From contig JAKULF010000004.1 in assembly GCA_022661535.1 (NCBI GenBank), forward strand, positions 992,001-1,056,000: a stretch of DNA of 64,000 nucleotides. Reading direction: 5' to 3'. Source of the DNA: Eutypa lata. Taxonomy: Eukaryota; Ascomycota; Sordariomycetes; Xylariales; Diatrypaceae. The notes beneath the pieces are model-generated. The model ran no database searches, was not told the DNA's origin, and worked only from the letters and a program-made list of their open reading frames with translations. Each line of letters begins with the position of its first letter. Position 1 is the first letter of the stretch. A program made the translations under genes and the position numbers. Below, in pieces: positions 23,347 to 35,254 of the stretch.

Positions 23347-26030
23347 TCAAGTCATAACGCGCTCCTCATCCACGACCCTCGCGAGCTCCAGCAGCAGACG
23401 ATAGAAGTAGACCTGGAAGTCCTCCAACCGGAGCAGCTTGCCCCACCACTCGCGGCCCTGGTCCGCGATGTCGCGGGCGATCCGCTCCCCGCGCTCCGTG
23501 GTGGCGAGGAAGCGCATGGTCTCGGGGAGCTCCCGGAAGGACAGGCCGACGGGGACGTAGTGGACCCAGGGGAAGAGGCGGTCGTCGTGCCACTCGCGGA
23601 AGACGGTCATCTTGAGGGAGGCGCTGCGCGAGCGCAGGTGGGCGTAGAACCGGCCCGAGTACGAGTTCCCGTCGAGGTCCATGACGAACCGGTGCGCGTA
23701 CTGCGCCTCGTCGGCCTGCCGGTCCGCCGTCCCGAAGTACTTCATCTGCGCCTTGCACTCGGTCCACACGCAGAGCCGGAGCGCGTGGAAGTGCACGTCC
23801 GTGAGCGCCGGCAGCACGTTGGCCCCCTGCCACGGCGCCCACACCCCGGGCTCCGTCTCGTTCAGGTACACCGAGGTGTCTAGGCCGGGGCCGCCGAGGG
23901 CGTCCGCCCGGTCCTGCGCTAGGGCGACGAATCGCTGCCGGTGCATCACGTGCCAGCTGCTGTCGTAATCCCCGCCTCCCGTGTTGGAGCCGATCCAGTA
24001 GAGCTTCGAGTCTTTCTGCTCCCAGTCCGGATCGTGCTCTGCGTCGTCGACATATCCGTAATCGTTCAGGTTGTCGTACCCTCGAAGGTAAATCTGGCTC
24101 GGCATAAGAACGTCACTGAAACTGGACAGCTTAGCCTGGGATAGTATAGGCACTGGTCGTCTGATTCTCTGGACACTGGGCGGTGAGATGTAATACCCGT
24201 GAAGATCGGCATACTCGGGGTGGGCGCAAACATCTTTTGAGCTCTGTATATCCTGTATAAACGGCAGGCTCAAAGGGAGGTTGGGAAGCGTTTGGTGCCT
24301 CGTCATCTCGGGGTGCGGGGGCCAGTCTTCGCCACAGATTTCCGTGATGCATTTCTTTGCATCTTTCTCGCAGCGGTTGTCCCATATAGCCCCGTCGTCG
24401 TACTTTGGCGATAGGAGCACATTCGGCTCGTCAAGAGCATTGATCAGGAGGTCAAGATTAGGTAGCTCATGTTGAAAGGGTTCTGTCATGGCTTGTATTG
24501 TTTTCCCGCGGGGTCCACAGTCTCCTTCGAGCTTCCCATCCCGAAACCCACATCGACTGATGTGTCCCGGGCCCATTGCTTCCTCCATGAACTTTCGTAC
24601 CGTGCCAGGCGGTATTTTCAGGAACGGCTCTATACAGTCGAAAAGGGTATCGAAATTGTCGATGATAAGCGAGTTCTTCTCCTGCGCGAACTTGAACCAC
24701 GCATCGAAACCTCGCGGAGGATCGATTTTATACCGTCGTCGATACTCGGCTTCGGCGTCTTCGTACGTTTGTGACTGGTTGTTGAGCATCGATTCAAACT
24801 CGTCTTTAGATCGCTGTACCAGTTCTTCGATGGGATGTTTACCATAATGAAGCGGTAATACATTAAGCGGGCGGGAGACTACGTCCTCTGCGGTGTGCCA
24901 GTCGCCTTTCACTACTGACGAGACTCTATCTCTTTGGTGGCTCGGGATAGCTAGTAGGGGACAGGCAAGGAGCAGCCATAGAAGATGTTTGAATCGAGAC
25001 GGCGGAAGTTCGAACACGGTCTGGGCTATGGCAGCGGTAGCTGCGAACACATGCTTCAGCACAAACATAGAAACATTGCGAGTGGTGTGCGCCGACGTAA
25101 AAGATGCCGCGGAAAAGGCCCCAGAAGTAGCTGCAATACTCCATGGAAAGTCTTCAGTCTGCTTGCAATTAGCTTTCCTGTCCATGTAGCTATCATGGAA
25201 GCGATTCAATGTTCGTAACTCACAGCCTGAAATAGAAGAACCCATTGCGCCGCCTTGAGAACACCCGCCGAGATCGAAGCATCAACCGTATGAGGCGAAT
25301 TATCCCTCTTAATCCAAGACCAATACATCAAGCCCAGGAGGGGGGTAGCCACTGCGACGATAATTCGGATAGGCCTAGTCTCTATATTGTTGTTTCCCCC
25401 CACTCCCAATAGGTCCCGGTATTCGAATATGGCTACAAGAGAGCTGTAAAGAACGGAAAGGGCGATGAAGCATATTGATGCTGCCGCGGTGACTATGGCA
25501 ATAGTCACAGTATTGAAGTTTGGGAACAAGGGCGCAAGACATGCGACGGACAGGGCGGCGACACAGGTCTGGACTAGGACTGTCCGCCACGACCGTCGCC
25601 GTATGAGTGTGAGAATCGGTATGATAGCTGGCTGATGCGCATGGTAAGCGACGATATCTTCATTAGCCAATGGGAACATTTATCATTCAGGTCATATAAC
25701 AAAGGAACTAACCTCAATCCATCGACAATCGTCGAGAGACCTTCCTAGCGCCGCAAAAGATATGCCAATAGCTATGGCGCCCAAGCGAATCTTGGAACTA
25801 TTTGCTGCCGCGGTCCGCAGACAGCTCCAAGGGACGCCGCTCCATGGGAGTACCTCGAACCAAACAAACACCCATATCCAGCAGAAGATCTCGGTCAGGA
25901 TGGCGGAAGGCCCTTCAGCGGGAGGAGGTCGGAACCAGGCGATGAGCAGGGCGGCGGCTAGACATAGGATCGAAGGAACCTCGGGGTAGCTCGCGTATGT
26001 CGCGCCGAAGTTCAATCGTTGGTATAACAT
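23347..26030 (-). CDS. Glycosyltransferase family 90 (CAP10-like) with N-terminal membrane helices
   Basis: Three exons on the minus strand: 26030-25713, 25631-25224 and 25161 (or 25158)-23347. Introns of 81 and about 62 bases keep phase 0, giving about 846 residues. The first two exons encode about eight to ten hydrophobic segments (SILCLAAALLIAWF, EIFCWIWVFVWFEVLPW, TIAIVTAAASICFIALSVLY). The C-terminal half is a CAP10/GT90 domain, with DLDGNSYSGRFYAHLRSRS near residue 735 followed by TVFREWHDDRLFPWVHYVPV, the family core. GT90 enzymes transfer sugars such as xylose in the Golgi or ER to glycans; the acceptor is unknown. The second intron ends in a NAGNAG acceptor (AAGCAG), so two isoforms one residue apart are possible. 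It is intact although its neighbours are broken. Confidence 0.88.
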
Positions 26031-27254
26031 TTCAAACCGCTTTTTAACTCCGGAAGGCGCCCCGGGTCAAAGAACGGAGGATCTTTTTCAGTTTGCCACA
26101 TTCGAGGGCCGATGTTGGTGTGATGTTTGCTACCAGACCAGAACCACTCAGCCACTTCAATGCGCGTGCAACCAGAACGGCCGCGCCCAGGTTGCCAGGC
26201 AGCCAGATTTCGAGGATCATCATCGTATCCACCTCGATAAAATTTCTCCTTCTGTTTGGCTCGCAGGGCTACACGGCTAATAAGCTGACTGACAGGCTAC
26301 CGAATCCTTAAACCCATTTATTGGCATTGTGTGTAGATCTATCGACCCATGTACATGCACCTATTTTCTAGCCTCATTGTGTGATTATGTTAATTCTAAC
26401 ATTGTAAAGATCTTCTTAGCGTGCTTGGCATACGTGCTTTGTCTGAGAAGCTGAACATCACCGAGGTGAGTCTTTGCGAACTGGCCAATAAGGCTGTGAT
26501 TGTATTATGTTAGAGTATGTAGTGACTATAAAATAGAGTGAGTGTATCTTTGGGTCATCTACCTCATATAAAAAGTGATTACTTACTTCATACCCTGTTA
26601 CACAAGGGGACATGGGCCATCTGCGCTCGCTTTTCTTATATATTTTCACGACGTCATAATAAGCTAATTAAGTGGATGCTAGTGCGAGACATAGGCCCAT
26701 TACCCTGGAGCTAAGGTACTAGAGTAGTTAAGCCTTGGTCCTTAAAATTACCGTATTAGGAAAATATTAAGTGGTGTTTGAGTTTATTTACAGAGAGTCG
26801 TGGAATGTGTGCAGTTGCGGTAGACTTGCACCATGATAAGGATGGTCCCAGTTGGTCTAGGATCATACTATAGAACTTAGAATACTTGTTTTAATTACTA
26901 TGTAAACACTTTAGTAAGGGAATTCCTGGTTGCTAAGATGGTGCAGCGAGGTAGGCGAGGTGGGACAGATTGAGTGGTTGGCCCTCGAGAGGAACGTGTG
27001 AACACTCGACAACCGGACCTTCAACGAAACAGGCAGGGCATCATGGGTGGCATTACCTTTTACGAAGTAAACGGTAGATAGCCGTCCAAGAGTGTGCCAG
27101 CTCAGTAGACGGAGTGAAAAGAGCTGGGGCAGCAAAATGTCGACCTCTTACAATACATAACTAGCTACCAATGCACACGCGCCAGCTCAACATTGCTGTT
27201 TGCGTAGTGGCCTACCCATGCAGTTGTACGCCACTTGTGATAGCTGCCAGGTCC
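26031..27254. other. Intergenic, no convincing gene
   Basis: About 1.2 kb upstream of the GT90 gene. A 62-codon minus-strand frame at 26044-26232 has a hydrophobic stretch but cannot be joined in frame to the GT90 start, and I left it out. Confidence 0.5.
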
Positions 27255-27545
27255 GACCTAATATACGAACTCATCTACTGGCCTGGAGCGCTGGGCCGTC
27301 GTAAGCATATTCGCCTCGTCCTGGGGGAGGCTGGGGCATCGTACTCCGACACACCTAGGTTGGATGCACAGAAATGCGCCGACATTGTCTAGGCTCCGAT
27401 GAGTGACAATAACGTTGGAGACAAGAACAACTCGCCTCCCTATGCCCCCCCAATCTTCAAGAATGGAGACTTATTGATCTCTCAAACACCAAAGATAATG
27501 TCGTACCTTGGTCCGAAGCTAGGGCTTGTGCCTTTGAACCCCGGG
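27255..27545 (+). pseudogene. Glutathione S-transferase fragment with premature stop
   Basis: Encodes most of a GST N-terminal thioredoxin-fold domain: YELIYWPGALGRRKHIRLVLGEAG, then PPYAPPIFKNGDLLISQTPKI and MSYLGPKLGLVP. The SQT stretch is the glutathione-binding turn of fungal GSTs. The frame contains TAG at 27390-27392, with the same frame continuing as GST sequence on both sides; CAG to TAG would explain it. There is no credible start codon directly before YELIYWPG. Homology stops abruptly after GLVP, so the all-helical C-terminal domain is missing. A zinc-finger scrap on the other strand starts about 60 bases later. Clearly non-functional. Confidence 0.8.
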
Positions 27546-27599
27546 TGTTCGTGTAATGTGTGGGAGATATATCTGCGAGCATATCTACGACCACATATT

Positions 27600-27773
27600 G
27601 GACACTGGTATTCCGGTTGTGGGTTGTGGGATTTTCATGTGGCGTGTTAAATGCTCCTTTCTATTGAACAGCTTATCGCAGCCGGGGACCGTACACGTGA
27701 ACTGCTTGCTACGGGTTGATGTAACCTCCTCTGGTGGGATATGATGCATAATTTCATCCGGGATTGGGATCAA
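27600..27773 (-). pseudogene. C2H2 zinc-finger transcription factor fragment
   Basis: A minus-strand frame beginning with ATG at 27773 contains one near-complete C2H2 finger, FTCTVPGCDKLFNRKEHLTRHMK. It has both cysteines and the first histidine at normal spacing. The second histidine and any further fingers are missing, because the following codons (IPQPTTGIP) do not resemble a finger linker and no splice donor is evident. It looks like the first finger of a fungal regulator such as those with KLFxRKEHLxRHxxxH pairs, cut off and placed tail-to-tail against the GST fragment. Confidence 0.6.
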
Positions 27774-28777
27774 TGACTCCGACTACCTGAGAGGTTATTT
27801 GTAAGTCCATTTTGGTTGAATTTGAAAAAGGCTACAGAAAATCGTAGTTAGTAAGTGCGGATTTCAACATGTATAAAGTCAGAGAAGTTCGACATCCACT
27901 TGCAAATGTGATTGTGTTCCAGAAGACTGCAGGAAGAAATAATCTTGGCGCGACTGCGCCGCTGCGACCCCCTGGAAGCGATCCAGTCAGGTGATAACTG
28001 TCATTCTTATTGCATGCATATATAATGTCTAAATATGATGCAGAAATAGCCAATCAGCTCACGATTACTACTACAAACGATTGTTGCAGCACATACTGCT
28101 AGCACGTAACAGTCAGTGAGACTTCTGCAAGTGTAACTTAGCTAAGACATCAAGTCAATATCCTTTGCATTGAAGGTTCGGATACTTTGAATGAGTGTCT
28201 GATGAGTTCGCTAACCTTCCAGTATGAGGCAGAGTGGTGGGCCACGCATGCATTGGAAGTCTGGAAGGGGGCTATTGCATCGCAATTCAATGCGGGAGAA
28301 CCTAATTACCCCTGAACCCGATGCGGATAGGATGTGGGATGTGGAGGTGGGAGATGGATGAAATGTGGCGTGCATGTGGGATGACAGGACTGAGATTCAT
28401 CTTCGCAATTCCTCCTACGCGGGGTCGACAGATTAGGTAATAGCAAAAGCAATTCCTACATTAAACTCCCATGTTTTTGGGAGCTCCCACTGGAACGAGA
28501 AAGCTGACAAATGCCATTAAACTCATGCATTGGCGGTTGAAGTGTGCATTTCAGTGTCCCAAACAGAGCGACCCAGCAAATATATATATTGGACATTAAG
28601 CTGGAACCATAGGGTATGTCCCAGTGCCAGTATAGATGTCCAATTACCAACCTTCTAATTAAGTTCGAACTAGACGTTTACTTGACTTTCGGGTTACGTA
28701 CTTATCTGGGGTTTTGCTCACTTTTGACGCAAGCTATTTCTTCCTGGTCCATACTCTCCTACTAAATATTTTAGACA
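27774..28777. other. Intergenic, no gene seen
   Basis: About 1 kb upstream of the NmrA-type reductase. AT-rich with no family-bearing frame. Confidence 0.6.
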
Positions 28778-29749
28778 ATGAATACCATTACCAAAGTGGC
28801 TTTGGCTGGGGTAAGTTACTGTTTAGCTGTTCCCCGAGATGACTTACAAGCGAGCAACTGAACTGTATTGGTAATATAGGCTACCGGGAATCTGGGACCT
28901 GTAGTACTCAATTCGTTACTACAAGCAGGTTTCGAAGTCACCGCGCTCACCCGACAAGGCAGTGCCCACAGCTTCCCACCATCCGTAAAGATCGCGTTGG
29001 TTGATTACGACTCGCTCGAATCCCTCACCGAGGCGCTCAGAGGTCAGGATGCTGTTGTCTCGACTATCTCGTCCGCAGCGCTGGATAAGCAACTCCTATT
29101 GGTAGAAGCAGCCGCAAAATCCAACGTGAAACGATTCATACCCTCTGAGTTCGGTTCCAACACTCTAAACGAGAAGACATCCAAGCTCCCCTGCTATGCC
29201 AACAAGATTGCGGCTCTGAACGCTCTCGAGAAGCACGCCGCTGCGGGAACTATGCCCTACACGGCCGTGATGACTGGCCCGTTCCTGGACTGGGGTATCA
29301 AGTTTGGATTGATACTGAATGTCAAGGACAGAACGGCTAATATTTATGACGGTGGTGATCGCCTCTTCAGCACTACCACTCTAGGAACCACTGGCAAAGC
29401 CATTGCTGGGGTTCTCCTACATCCAGTGGAAACCAAGAACCGTGCCGTGTTCGTGCATGATACTGCGGTGTCGCCAAGACAGCTCCTAGAGAAGGGCAAG
29501 AAAGCCACGGGGACACCGAATGAGTGGAAAGAGAACCTCATCTCCATAGATGAGTTAGTCGCTCAAGGTTGGGAGGAATTTGGGAAGGAGCACCCGGACC
29601 CGGCTAAATTCTACATGAACTTCATCAGCGCGTCAATTTGGGGCGATGGGTACGGCGCACATTTCGAGAAGCTTGATAACGAGTTGTTGGGTATTAAGGA
29701 GTTGACGGAAGACGACGTCCAGTCCCTAGTTGACGGTTTTGCGAAATAG
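28778..29749 (+). CDS. NmrA-like / isoflavone-reductase-type NAD(P)H oxidoreductase
   Basis: Exons are 28778-28810 (11 codons) and 28880-29749, joined by a 69-base phase-0 intron, giving 300 residues, normal for the family. The nucleotide-binding loop GATGNLG (residues 11-17) is built across the intron. Other marks are LTRQGS after strand 2, VSTISSAALDKQLLLVEAAA, and VKRFIPSEFGSNT with YANKIAALNALE, the usual lysine-containing helix of isoflavone-reductase-like proteins. Members reduce aromatic or phenolic substrates, or act as redox sensors like NmrA. The substrate is unknown. It is intact and sits between decayed genes. Confidence 0.9.
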
Positions 29750-30560
29750 GTTCGGTGATATGTGAATGCCAACCTGTTGTCCATCCTACTACAGGACAAA
29801 TGCTCATCGGTATTCCTCCCATTAAGATATTGAAATATAATCATTGAGTGTTGACTAGCCATAAAGTAACTTATTTTCGTACTTATATTCGCCGCAATGG
29901 ACTTAGAGGTTACTTGTTGCAACGACTATCAGTTATCAAGTATAACTTGACGAATGACTTGTTAGAACCTATTAGATGAGATGGTTGACGATTGTATCTT
30001 TCCAAACGCAAGGTTCTAACACTACTGCCGGTATTTCAATTTGCATTTGATATCTTCCGACCCTCATTGATATATGATATCTCGGGAAACGGAACTATAT
30101 CGGCATTACTATCCTTTTTAGTTAGATGTCCATTGTGACTTTATTTCTTCTTGCACGTGGATACCACACATTGCTTCCCCAGTATCACATCGAACGGGAT
30201 GTATTATTGCTGTAGAAATTCGAGATCTCGAGTCTCATTCACATACCGTACTATGACAATGAAGGTTCGTCTAGTGGGTAGTTGGATCAAACTAAGAGCT
30301 GTCCTATCTTCCGTTACAGAATTATCAATCTTTGGAGTGGATATACTCCCGAGACTGGTTATGCATGTAATAGTAAGTTATAATGTGTTGACGCTATCTT
30401 TCCCGTGCATTATATGTGAACAACCCCGACATACTGTAATGATAGGAAGATACAAAATTGCAAGGTCTACAAGTACTCTAATAATTGAATTATAGTGATT
30501 ATTCCGTCATGATGTGTAGCTGTGACTATGTTAATCTAGTCATTCAGCTGCTTCCGCTTC
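29750..30560. other. Intergenic, no gene seen
   Basis: About 810 bases between the reductase stop and the MFS remnant stop. AT-rich; the 30151-30495 frame shows no family. Confidence 0.6.
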
Positions 30561-31058
30561 CTAGCCCTTACGCGTATCCTTCGGGATTCGAATGAACAAG
30601 CTCAATAGCAATGCAACATTAGACAAACCTACTGCAAGATATGCGGCAGAATTATAGCCCCTTAGTTGATTCGTTCCATTGTCCGATGTGTTCACCTCGA
30701 AGGTGCCTGCAAACCCTAAACCGATGCTCATACCGTAGCTTAGAAGTGTGCCAACAAGAGAGTCTGCGACACCCCGGTGCTGCATGGGAACGTTGTTGCT
30801 AGCGATTATCTGCGCTCTGGTGGTGGTCAGATCAATAGTAAATGCGGAAATAAACACCGCGGGGAGCGCCATGGCCCAATATGTAAGATCTCCCCTGATA
30901 GTGGCTAAGATCGCGTTGATGATGACCATTGCTAGACAACCCATATCAATGATGACTTGAGCCGGAACGCGGGGAACGAGCCAAGAAGCGAAGAATGAGT
31001 TTATGGCCCCTACAATAGTTAAGGGCAGGTACAGACATTTTCCTATTTCGTTCGACAT
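30561..31058 (-). pseudogene. 3' remnant of an MFS transporter
   Basis: About 165 codons matching the C-terminal third of a major facilitator drug-type transporter. Helices read LYLPLTIVGAINSFFASWLVPRV, VIIDMGCLAMVIINAILAT, YWAMALPAVFISAFTIDL, then the loop motif QHRGVADSLVGTLLSYGMSIGLGFAGT and AAYLAVGLSNVALLLSLFIRI. The frame from LPLTIVG to the stop is clean. Upstream of about 31040 homology ends at once: the preceding bases on the minus strand are AT-rich, with no helix and no splice acceptor linking to earlier exons. The nine or so N-terminal helices are therefore gone from this locus. Confidence 0.72.
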
Positions 31059-31431
31059 CTATCTATTCACCTATTAATCTTTCTTGAAAATAAGTATATA
31101 TAGGTCTTTTCCCATCGTTATTCCAGTCAATATATCTCCCTCCATTTGGTAACACAAGAACAACCAAAGATATTTCCTGCAAGGTTTATGGGCGACGTAA
31201 ATGATGTAACAGAAATAGGATACATGGAGCCAGAGTCTTGATCACTGTTTATGACAAATGAATTATTACTTGACCTCTAAGCATCTATGATATATCTGAA
31301 TAATAACACCACTAAAGCAAAACATTACAAACATACGTAAATTTTACATATCTTAGCAAATCAAGCGTTCATCTTCAAAGGTCATGACGGACTGCCGAGA
31401 GTGGATGGCCAATTCTACCTAAACCTAGGGT
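31059..31431. other. Intergenic, no gene seen
   Basis: About 370 AT-rich bases between the MFS remnant and the second rhodopsin-domain gene. The other transporter exons are not here. Confidence 0.6.
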
Positions 31432-32914
31432 CTATTTATGATTCGACACCGGCTCCAACTCAACCGTATATGAGTAGTCCATCCGAATCCCCCCTTTGTT
31501 ATTTTTGCTTGATATTGATTGGTTCGCTGGTGTTGTCGGCAGCAACGTGCCCTTGTCCGAATCGCCATCGTGTATCTCCTCCCAGTCACCATCGCCGGCG
31601 CGTACCGTAGCGTGAGTGCGGCCAGTGTCGGTCGGATTGTGGAAAGAGTGGCTGCGGGGAGCTCCACTGTTGTTGTAGTAGTCGCTGTTCTCCGTGTCCT
31701 CGTGGCCGGCTAAACGCCGATACAGGCCGCGCATGGCGGGGAGTGATGAGGCGATGCAACCGATTCCCAATTCGATGTTCGAAAACATCACGATGTAGCC
31801 GACCCAATCTATGGATGAGAGTGTCAACACTTAGTGAGTGCTTATCTTTATGAAGGAGGATCGCGTAGAACTTACATAGTAGATCGTCTAAGGGTTGGTT
31901 GTAGTGGGAAATGAAGGGGGCGCGGGCGATGGTAGCGACCGATGCTCTACATGTGGTTATTAGTATGTATCGTGAGCAACCCCAATCTTGACTTCTAACC
32001 AATCACTTACACTGATGCAACAGCTAGGAGGCCAAACACCTGAAGTTTGGCCTTCGCTTTCATCTGTGCCGTCCATAGCAGCATACCAGGTAGCACAGTG
32101 CAGCCTATGTCGGTAAGGAGAGTCGATACTGTTGCCGTGTGACTGATCGCAATCATGGTTTCGATCGAGCCACAGGTAGCCTTTCCTGCCAACACGAGCG
32201 CCGAGTTCCAGCTAGCCTCCATAGGCCGGCAGTACAGCAGCACTCCGATGAACGTAACCATGAAGGAGGCCCATACCACGCCTAACAAACACCATACGGC
32301 AATGGCCATGCCCAGCTTAATCTTGGCGATACGGAGCAACGTAGTGCAAACCGACGATTTGATCAACGCCAAACATACCACATACATCAAGATCCACTGC
32401 AATACCTTGTGTCAATAATTCTCCTTTGCAAACAGTAAGTATAGCCCAGTATGGGGTTGTATGGGAGGTCTGCACCCCCTTACATGCCCCTTGCAGTGAC
32501 TTGAATCACCAAAGCTAGCTGGCTAAGAAAATAACCTTGGGATTACTTACGATGGTATATGCCTTCATCCCTTCCGTCTGGTGGGTGGCATTTAGTTTTG
32601 CGTTCCTCGTTCCCACGCCTGACGAGGCAGCCCAAATAGCCAACCCTACATCGGCCACGTAGCCCATCTAGAATAGTTAGTGACATCAGTTGATTCATAC
32701 CTTCATCAAGAAGGGAGGGAATGCAGTGTATGCTACATACCACGCCACCCAGCACCAACCAGTCATCAAGCCCTAACGCATTATCTGACTGCCGGATGTA
32801 TATGCGAATACCCACGGACAGCAGAGAGAAGAAGAGGAATACGAGGGAGACAATAATGATAGCGAGCGCCAGGCCCTCAGGCTGCACGAACCGCAGATTC
32901 GCATCAACCGCCAT
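31432..32914 (-). CDS. Second rhodopsin-domain (SAT4-type) integral membrane protein
   Basis: Five exons on the minus strand: 32914-32741, 32667-32551, 32396-32011, 31946-31876 and 31808-31432. All phases agree, giving 374 residues. Features are a first helix LALAIIIVSLVFLFFSLLSVGI with RIYIRQ, GLDDWLVLGGV at helix 2, KAYTIVW / MYVVCLALIKSSVCTTLLRIA as the helix-3 block, WNSALVLAGKATCGSI, and ATVSTLLTDIGCTVLPGMLLW. A last helix with IELGIGCIASSLPAMR is followed by a long serine/asparagine-rich cytosolic tail. It is only distantly similar to the copy at 4.3-5.7 kb and has different intron positions, so it is not a recent duplicate. It looks intact; role unknown. Confidence 0.85.
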
Positions 32915-33610
32915 TGTTCTTTACTTCTAGGTAGCCTCGAGATCGAAGAAAGTCTAGTTACACAACGAATTGGGAAAGATCTTTCCGTAGTTTTTAAATG
33001 CTGACCATCGGCTGTTCCCGTCGCACACCCGCGACCTAGAGCACCGGCACCTCGTAGCGCACATACTAACATGAACTAATCTAACGGTCCCCCATAGGGC
33101 TCACAAGGTACTAGGTTGTCCAATATTATGTAGAAATCACTAATAGATTTCAGACTCAAGCCAGCGAACAGCTGCTCTAGGGTTTTGTGCATGGACTAAT
33201 CTTGACTGAGTCAACTACTCGCCTTATTCCTGTTAGTCCATTGAGAACTTGATTCGAAACCCCACGAAAACCCGTTATATGAATGGCGCCCGAGACTAAT
33301 AATTATTAGTAAGGAGCTGGCTAGCTCAAGACACCCACAAACTTCCTAGGTGAGTAGCGTCCGCAATTTTAGTTCATAAAGGGTGGACTCACGACAGTGG
33401 GGAGTCGGAATCCATCAGCCCACACATCAACACTTAAATACATATGTAGGAGCATGCCTGCGTTCCGTACTCTGGATTTCTGGTCTCATCGACCAGGAAG
33501 ACCTCAGAAACTTAGCTCGAGAGGAAAATCGACAGTTTTTCGATTTGAAACAAGAGCCCCTCACTGAAAACCCGGTTTTTGTCACGCCCGTACTACACTC
33601 CTCGACCATT
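32915..33610. promoter_or_regulatory. Shared divergent promoter region
   Basis: About 700 bases between the start of the second rhodopsin-domain gene (minus) and the acyltransferase ATG (plus). An open frame runs upstream of the acyltransferase start from 33383, but its residues do not look like the family. No specific binding site is called. Confidence 0.5.
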
Positions 33611-35254
33611 ATGGCCGCTGCCGTTCAAGAGCATCGGGTCCAGCCTTATAGCGCCCGGGGAGAGGAAGGCAAGGATGAGATCACCCAGCTGTCGGACCTG
33701 GATCACCTCATGCCCAAGCTCTATGTCCACATGATCGAGGTTTTCGAACTACCCGCCGACGCGAATAAGGATGCTATCCTTAACAATCTCCTCCAAGGCC
33801 TCGCTCGCACCCTGGACGACTACCCTATCGTAGCTGGTACGTTACATTTTGACAACGAGGCCCGCCGCATTGTAGTTAAAAAGCAACATGGCTCCGCCGT
33901 CTCTCTGTACGTCAAGACGGCGGAGGTCGACGACATCCCCGCCTTCTCTTTCCTCGACGAAAAGGATTTCCCGGTCCATCTCCTCGATGCGAGCAAGGTG
34001 CTACCTCCGGCCTTCGCCGGCCAGTTCCCCGTCCCCGGCCAAGACACCAGCGCCACTGGTCCTCCGGCCCTCGCCCTGCAGGTGACGTTCATTGAAGGAG
34101 GATTGATCCTCGCTCTCGCGGTGTCGCACCAGGTCTGCGATGGTCCCGGCTGCGAAGCCTTCCTGGACGCCCTGTCGCGGCACTCCGCTGCGGCCACCCA
34201 AGGCACGGTCTACGTGTCTCCGACACCCATCCCTAACCGCAGCATCCTAAGGGCCACCAGCAAGCCCTCGCCCTCAACGTGGGAGAAGCTCGGCCCACAG
34301 TATCCCACTTTCAAGGCCCCCGACACACCCTCGCCACCGCCGCCCGCGGATGCGAAGCCCCCTGCCGTCAAGACGCGCATATGGCACATCCCGCTTCGTA
34401 ACCTGCAGAAGCTGAAGGCTGAGGCGAAAACAGAGGGCGCGGGTGTAAGTAGTTTTCTGAGGTTGTTTTCTCTCCTTCGTCGCCACAGCTTAATGCTCAA
34501 AGCGACATAGTGAAAGGGGTGTGTGTCCGAGAGAAAGGGACTCCGGGACAACTCCTATCTCTTACCAAGGTATTGATAAAGAAGACAGATTGCTAAATCA
34601 AAAGTTTATTTGTAGTGGATATCTACGTACGACGCCATGCTAGCTCTGCTCTGGCGTGCAGTCGTGCGGGCCAAACTCCCCCTCCTAAAGCCCACGGGCA
34701 CCGCGCCCAGCAAGGCGATCCACGCCGTCAACTCGAGGGGGCGTACCGACCCGCCGATTTCGGGGCGGTACATCGGCAGCGCGGTGACGCTGCCGCAGTC
34801 CGAAGTCCTGACCGTGGCCGACGTGATGGCCGACGGTGCCCTGCCTCTGTTAGCGCGCACCGTGCGAGGTGCCACGAACAGCATCACCCCGGCTTACGTA
34901 TCCTCGCTGGTTAGCTGGGCCGGCGGCTGCAATGATCTGCGATGGACGGAGTTAGACATGCACTGGGTTCTCGGTTTAGATTGCATGGCCTTCGATTGGC
35001 ACACCATGAAGTCGTACCACACCCACGACTACGGCTTCGGCAAACCGAAGGCGCTGCGGTGGCCGCATCCCCAGTTCGAGGGTTTCTTTTTCGTGCTGCC
35101 GACCCGGAAGGGTGTCAGGGTTGGTAGGGGAGACGAGGTGGATGCAGATGAGGGTATTGAGGTCTGCTTGGGTTTAGAGGAGAGCTGCTATCCGCGGTTC
35201 GAGACGGACGAGGAATTGTTGCGGTATGCTGAGCCTAGGGGACTAGGCGTGTAA
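33611..35254 (+). CDS. BAHD-type acyltransferase (fungal transferase family)
   Basis: Acyl-CoA-dependent O- or N-acyltransferase of 490 residues. Exons are 33611-34444 and 34616-35254 (intron 171 bases, phase 0). The catalytic HxxxD is His173-Asp177 (AVSHQVCDGPG), and the structural DFGWG-like motif is DYGFGKPKALR at 416. The start at 33611 follows the family layout (short basic N terminus, then LSDLDHLMPKLYVHMIEVFELP); the open frame extends further upstream without family character. Its nearest relatives by pattern are fungal acetyltransferases acting on terpenoid and alkaloid hydroxyls. A P450 that could supply the hydroxyl lies 2.9 kb downstream on the same strand. All motifs are intact. 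Confidence 0.9.

Noticed and set aside
23560..23968. Plus-strand open frames over the GT90 gene
   Set aside because: Antisense shadows produced by GC-rich third positions of the real gene.
26044..26232. 62-codon frame upstream of GT90 with a hydrophobic stretch
   Set aside because: It is in another frame with no donor/acceptor that joins it to the GT90 ATG.
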